Below, in pieces: positions 59,579 through 64,000 of a DNA stretch of 64,000 bases. Each line of letters begins with the position of its first letter. Within the stretch, counting starts at the first letter, position 1. A program made the position numbers and the translations under genes. The notes below the pieces were generated by a model that was not told where the DNA came from, ran no database searches, and saw only the letters and a list, made by a program, of their open reading frames with translations. The stretch is from Sebastes aleutianus (taxonomy: Eukaryota > Chordata > Actinopteri > Perciformes > Sebastidae), in assembly GCA_916700875.1 (NCBI GenBank), contig CAKAKS010000067.1, positions 30,632,933-30,696,932 on the forward strand, written 5' to 3'.

Positions 59579-60348
59579 TAAGGGATGTTAATAATTAACC
59601 GTTAACTGACATTAAGCATTTTAACCGATTAACGCTATCGGTTAAAACGGTTAAAAGGAATATTAATAATTACTTCAAAAGCTGAGCGGCTCAGAGGAGC
59701 ACTTTTAGGAGAAAAGCTGGTCCACCTTAACAGCCCACCTTAAGAGGCAGAGCCAGAGTTGCAGGATACAGGAAGTCGGCTACGGTCTCTCCGGCTCGTT
59801 TGAGCGGAACGGAGGAATTGTAGTTTCGTAGCATTTATTCACCGACAAATAAACTGTACACACACTGCTACACCTACGTTCACAGCTATAACGCCACCAA
59901 CAACCTCACACTCACCGCCAACACACACACACACGGGGTCTGTCGGACACTCGCTTAAGATACGCAGACTGTACGTGTGTGGCGGCGGCGGCGAGCGCGA
60001 ATCCTCCGGCAATGCTAGAGCTGCTGACGTAGCACAAATACACACAACGTTTGTCGCTAAATTTACGCCGGGCAGACACACAGCTGACAACCTGCTAAAC
60101 TAAACTAAATGTGCGGTGGAGACTTTTACTGGGAAAGTGGCTGCGTGTCCGCCACACTACACGCAACACCGCTAAGTTAACGCTCCCTCGGACGGGGGTG
60201 AACTGGGGACTCAGTTGTCTGTTGTGCTCATACACTGCAGCTGGCGCACCGCTGAATGCGACGCACAAATCTCGTCGGTTAAGGGTTAATAATCGGTTAA
60301 CGAGGGTCGGTTATCGGTTAAGAAAATCTTTCTAAATTAGCATCCCTA
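59579..60348. mobile_element. Non-autonomous hAT-like transposon
   Basis: Ends TAAGGGATGTTAAT and ATTAGCATCCCTA form near-perfect terminal inverted repeats. Both sides carry the 8-bp target duplication GTACAGTG (59571-59578 and 60349-60356), diagnostic of hAT elements. The interior has repeated GGTTAA/AACCGTTAA subterminal motifs and no transposase frame. It lies in a csnk1g1 intron and is absent from the array duplicate, which stops before this point. Confidence 0.8.
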
Positions 60349-60356
60349 GTACAGTG

Positions 60357-60866
60357 TACGCCCAGCTTAGCACAGGAAAACTACTAGTGCCTCTGAATGC
60401 ATTGAATCCAAATATGATTCGACATGGATTATGTCACATGTAAATACTCAATAAACATCCACTTCACAGCACCACATTCACCTCTGCACCGTGGCTTGAT
60501 CATGGCCAAGTCAGCACTAGCTGAAAGCCAAACAGTTCAATAAGAGCAATAGAGAAGCCAGGCCACAACCTTCTGTCCCCTTGCATAAAGTCTCCATTAT
60601 TTTAATGTGAAAAAGGGCAGAGTAGTTTAAAAAAAACAAAAAAACATTGCCTAACATATGATGTGTAAACGTAAAGGTGTGTAAAACGTGGAAGGTTTAA
60701 TTTAGAATCTCTATTACAATAGTCCCATGTGAGGGAATTATTGAGTTGTTGTGAGAAAACAGACTTGAGATCAGCCCCTGCGCCGTCTCAGAGAAAGTCA
60801 TGCAGGCAGACAGACAAGTAGGCAGACAGACAAGAAGCCAGCGGAGCTAACCCGTCCTCTCAGTAC
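60357..60866. other. csnk1g1 intron, no feature seen
   Basis: Non-coding; short CAGACAGACAAG-type repeats near 60808-60835 only. Confidence 0.4.
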
Positions 60867-60968
60867 CTGGACGGACCCGCCCAGCCTATCAGCAGTGAGA
60901 TGGGAGCCCAGCAGCTCTCGATTGGTCACTGGAGTGGGCTGCGACTCACTGCCTTTCCCCTCTGGAGA
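60867..60968 (-). CDS. csnk1g1: csnk1g1 linker exon (g1-specific)
   Basis: A 102-nt, phase-0 exon with acceptor GGCTCCTCTAG and donor GTACTGAG. It begins SPEGKGSESQPTPVTNREL, continues LGSHLTADRLGGSVQ and joins directly to VMSSTNGELN of the next exon. The HL-ADR-GGSVQ junction is what I recall for the gamma 1 isoform, and is the main reason for choosing csnk1g1 over gamma 2 or 3. It may be alternatively spliced, as both its ends are in phase. Confidence 0.88.
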
Positions 60969-60984
60969 CTAGAGGAGCCGATCG

Positions 60985-61215
60985 CAGGAGAAACGAGGAG
61001 GGAGGGAGGAGGAAGAGGAGGAGGAAGAGGTGGAGGTGGTGGTGGTGGAGGAGGGAAAAGATGAAGAGGAACGGTAAGATGGAAGAGGAGGCTCGCCGTG
61101 GAAAGGGGAGGGGACAGGGTGGAAAAGAGAGGAGAGGAGAAGGGAAAGCAGTGAGGAGAGCAGCAGCACGGTGAGGAGGAGAGAAAAGAATGAGGAAAGA
61201 GAAAAGAAATAGTGA
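60985..61215. repeat. Polypurine GAGGAG/GGTGGT tract in csnk1g1 intron
   Basis: Nearly pure purine on the + strand with GAGGAA and GGTGGT repeats, lying just upstream (minus strand) of the linker exon, where it forms an unusually long pyrimidine tract. Overlapping ORFs are compositional artefacts. Confidence 0.8.
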
Positions 61216-61768
61216 GTTCAGAGTCAGTATTTGGTGGAGGAGCAACAGGAGGGTGAGCACTCAAGTGTGCGGTACAGTGAGAGTGCACAAGGAGACTCTG
61301 CATGTGTGGAAGCCCCATGCAAAAAAGGGGGAAGGAGGTGGTCTATGTTCGTTGGTCCTGTTCAGACCTGGTGTTAACATGCGTCCTCAGTGATCCGATC
61401 ACAAGTGGACAGCTCTAAGTACAGGTGTGAACGCACTCGAGACGCATTGAGATCGGATCTTTCAGACCACATTCAGAGGTGGTCTGGGCCACATTAAGGA
61501 CCGCCTACTCTACTGACGTCCTGCTGGGATCAGCGGGTCTCTGCGCTCCTCGTGTGAATAGATAGACAAAGTCCAGCCAATACTTTACACAGGCAATATA
61601 ACTTAACCATTAACTATCGAGGTGGTACAGGAGAACTTTATTCTAGTCCGTTAAAGGAGCTATAACCCTCGACAACACCTCACCTCTGTCTAACAGAGAA
61701 CTCTCAGCTCTATAGTGTCTGTCTCAACCACACTCGCACATTGGTTTACTACCTCATTTCATTTGATT

Positions 61769-62553
61769 TTAAAGGGACTCTATGTAAAGTGCTTGTTAAC
61801 AGCGACACCTGTGGCTGTTAAGTCAACGAAAGTCAGCGTCCTGTTCCTCGCGCTTGTGCTCGCTCTACATAGACATGAACGAGCATCGATCAAAACAGTG
61901 AGGCAACACACGTCAGCTAAAAGCACAATATCACTCTATATTTCAGCTGCTTGGCAGTAATGTTAGCTGACCAGACGAAGGTCTCTCCATGAATCAATGC
62001 TGATCCTAGTGTTGGCTTTCCCTGCCTCAGCCTCCCGACCGCGGCCGAAGGGAACAGGGGAGACACCGGAGTTTTGGTCGGAGACGATAACGTTACTCGC
62101 TGCGGAGCCCCGCCGTCACTACACGAGACACGGGAAACCTCTGTTGGTCTGGAGGAGCTGCAGCAGTTATTTCTGCACAAACGTCCACTGAACATTCACT
62201 AGATATTCTCAGAGCTAAACTAACTCTTCTGCAGTGTGGAGTGAGCAGCATGCACGTGAGAGTGGAGCGAAATAGCGAGAACGAGCGCGGTGTGTGAGTG
62301 AAGGCAGGCAGAGGAGCAGAGTACAGCAGAGACTTCGGCCCTGGAGACCAAAGCTACGGTCTCCCCCGCGTCCTCCGACCGCGGCCAACACTGTTTAACA
62401 GACGGGCTTCACTAGATACAACTTTGCGGTTTCGGTGCTTCCGTGTAGTTTGTGTTGGAGTCTCGTCTGAACAGCGTAGCCACACGCGAGCGTGTATGGG
62501 ACGCCGAACCGCAATGATTTATACGTGTAAGAAGTTACAAACAGTCCCTTTAA
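61769..62553. mobile_element. TTAA-flanked inverted-repeat element
   Basis: TTAA then AGGGACT at the left (61769-61779) and AGTCCCT then TTAA at the right (62543-62553) give short terminal inverted repeats with a TTAA site. The GC-rich interior contains two CGACCGCGGCC motifs (about 62037 and 62377) and small ORFs on both strands without recognisable domains. About 61360-61500 is another repeat-like stretch (CACTCGAGACGCATTGAGAT). Intronic to csnk1g1. Confidence 0.55.
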
Positions 62554-63163
62554 GAAAAATTGTAACTTGCACACTTTGCTATTGTATTGTATATAGTATG
62601 TTATTGTTATTCTATGTTCATATTTTGTATTTTCTAAGCTAGTGGTAGTAGTCTGGTACATTTATAGTGTATTCTAATATATTCTTTATATTGTTATAAA
62701 GAGTTTTTTATTATATATTTACTGTCCCTGTGCTTTGTCTGAATAACCTGCTGCTGTAACACAAGAATTTCCCAATTTGGGATCCATCCACTGTATTCAA
62801 ATGCACCTATCATGCTAATTTTCAGGTTCATACTTGTATTTTGGGTTTAACATGGGTTTACATGCTTTAATGTTCAAAAAACAGAGAGACAACTCTCTCT
62901 CCCAATATTTTGAATGTGGCCTGCAGTACCCATTTTAAACCGCTAGCCGTCAGTGTTGCATATTGTTCCTTTTAACAGTTTGGATCACCTCTTGCATATT
63001 TGCTGCTTTCTTTTAGTGCCGATTATTTGGTGATGATTGATAAAGAAACCGAAGCCAGTTAACCCTGCGACACGGCCAACACGGCTTTGTTTTGCAAGTG
63101 GAGCAAACAAGAAAGTGACAAGAGCTGAGGGAGCAGTAGAGTGAAGGAGAGGCAGGGCTGCTT

Positions 63164-63166
<3 letters not shown>
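62554..63166. other. csnk1g1 intron with transposon fragment
   Basis: Positions about 62807-62890 are a diverged fragment of the 738-1243 MITE family (ATTTTCAGGTTCATACTTGT). No gene supported. Confidence 0.45.

Positions 63167-63213
<47 letters not shown>
63167..63213. repeat. (GT)n microsatellite
   Basis: Pure GT tract in csnk1g1 intron sequence. Confidence 0.9.
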
Positions 63214-63218
<5 letters not shown>

Positions 63219-63394
63219 CTGACGTACAGTGTTACTTTTTCACTAGACTGGCACATACGTGGTTTTTTAAGCTGGTATTGACAGTTTGGCAAATATATAC
63301 AGAATCTCTCTCAAATACTCAGACTGTAATAAATCATGTGAATGTGCAACACGTGCATCATGTTGCATTATTTGTTCAGAGTGAGTGTGTGTAC

Positions 63395-63475
63395 CTGGTT
63401 TTTGGTCTGCGGTGCTTTCTCTCGGTTGCTCGTCTGAAGTGGAGTCTCGCTGGCCACCGGACCAATAGGAGTGGG
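63395..63475 (-). CDS. csnk1g1: csnk1g1 exon just after the kinase domain
   Basis: An 81-nt, phase-0 exon with acceptor TGTGTGTTTAG and donor GTACACAC. It begins PTPIGPVASETPLQTSNREK and ends APQTKNQ. This matches the variable linker following the CK1 gamma kinase domain (PTP-G at its start, SNRE and KNQ near its end). The kinase-domain exons lie beyond the right edge, so the gene is partial here. Confidence 0.9.
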
Positions 63476-63853
63476 CTAAACACACAGGAAGTGGGATCAT
63501 CAACATGGGATCAGAGTGAGGAAATGCACATTTGGTTACATGACGTTTCTTTACATCCTATTATTGATCTTGATGGATAACGCTGTCGTACACTAGAGGG
63601 CCCCCCCCCTACAATAAACTATTATTTTGCCATTTAAATACTGATGTAGAAGCGTGAGAGCGATGACGCTGAATGTTGCAGCATTGTGAACAACTCAAAG
63701 TTCAAAACCTCACCGCTGAACTCAAAGCTCACGTTATTTCAACTTCAATATTGTCTGTTGAACTCACTCAAAAGTGAGTAAATTCAGATTACACCTCACA
63801 AAGAATGGAGGAGGAAGTGTCTTTCACTTTTTGGAGATAAGAGAAATTAATAT

Positions 63854-64000
63854 TAGGGCTGTCAATCAATTAAAATATTTAATTGCGATTCATTTTTATC
63901 TGTTCAAAATGTACCTTAAAGGGAGATTTGTGAAGTATTTAATACTCTTATCAACATGGAAGTGGGCAAATATGCTGCTTAATGCAAATGTATGTATATA
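63854..64000. mobile_element. 5' end of a GGGCTGTCAA-type DNA transposon
   Basis: TTAGGGCTGTCAATCAATTAA begins an element running off the window: the opposite end of the same family as 21778-22312. Sequence 63480-63853 between the last exon and this element shows no feature apart from a C-rich run near 63601. Confidence 0.5.

Noticed and set aside
60926..61318. 130-codon proline/serine/leucine-rich ORF on the minus strand
   Set aside because: It reads the polypurine/polypyrimidine tract and partly overlaps the csnk1g1 linker exon in another frame.

Overview
The window comes from a teleost fish, most likely a percomorph. The evidence is (1) a tandem array of single-coding-exon RING / B-box / coiled-coil / PRY-SPRY (TRIM) genes of the expanded fish type, (2) the 3' half of the conserved vertebrate kinase gene csnk1g1, and (3) the surrounding fish-type repeats: GT, AG and ATT microsatellites, short inverted-repeat transposons, a LINE fragment, hAT-like elements and a solo LTR. 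Nothing bacterial or viral was seen apart from LTR-type repeats.

Layout. Seven TRIM copies lie on the + strand: TRIM1 3683-5353, TRIM2 9689-11362, TRIM3 15744-17429, TRIM4 29837-31507, TRIM5 38917-40590, TRIM6 46856-48533 and TRIM7 52846-54519. Six are intact (556-561 aa from the shared MAQKGVQ start). TRIM6 carries a nonsense mutation and a 4-bp duplication. An eighth unit (about 26680-27358) keeps the promoter and leader but has lost its coding exon. On the - strand csnk1g1 (casein kinase 1 gamma 1) enters from the right edge, with coding exons at 63395-63475, 60868-60968, 58605-58711 and 57525-57579. It meets the array tail to tail. A partial duplicate of its last two exons and 3'UTR sits inside the array at about 19.0-23.75 kb.

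Architecture. TRIMs have one of two upstream types: A (TRIM1, 4, 6) or B (TRIM2, 3, 5, 7 and the orphan leader). Csnk1g1-side sequence follows TRIM3, TRIM5 and TRIM7. The array therefore reads as a higher-order unit (A-TRIM, B-TRIM, csnk1g1-side tail) repeated about three times, with extra B units, deletions and insertions. The 32.5-38.9 kb spacer holds a fold-back composite of about 3 kb with a nested 695-bp solo LTR. The 41.6-46.8 kb spacer holds a fold-back element of about 3.8 kb enclosing a decayed LINE reverse transcriptase.

How the genes work together. The TRIM copies are nearly identical through RING, B-boxes and coiled coil, but differ in five short patches of the PRY-SPRY domain. 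This is the pattern expected of a target-recognition repertoire on one fixed effector scaffold. TATAAA boxes and a STAT-type TTCCTGGAA site upstream of several copies suggest cytokine-linked expression (inference). Mixed segment haplotypes, the pseudogene, the orphan leader and several fusion junctions point to recent unequal exchange and gene conversion.
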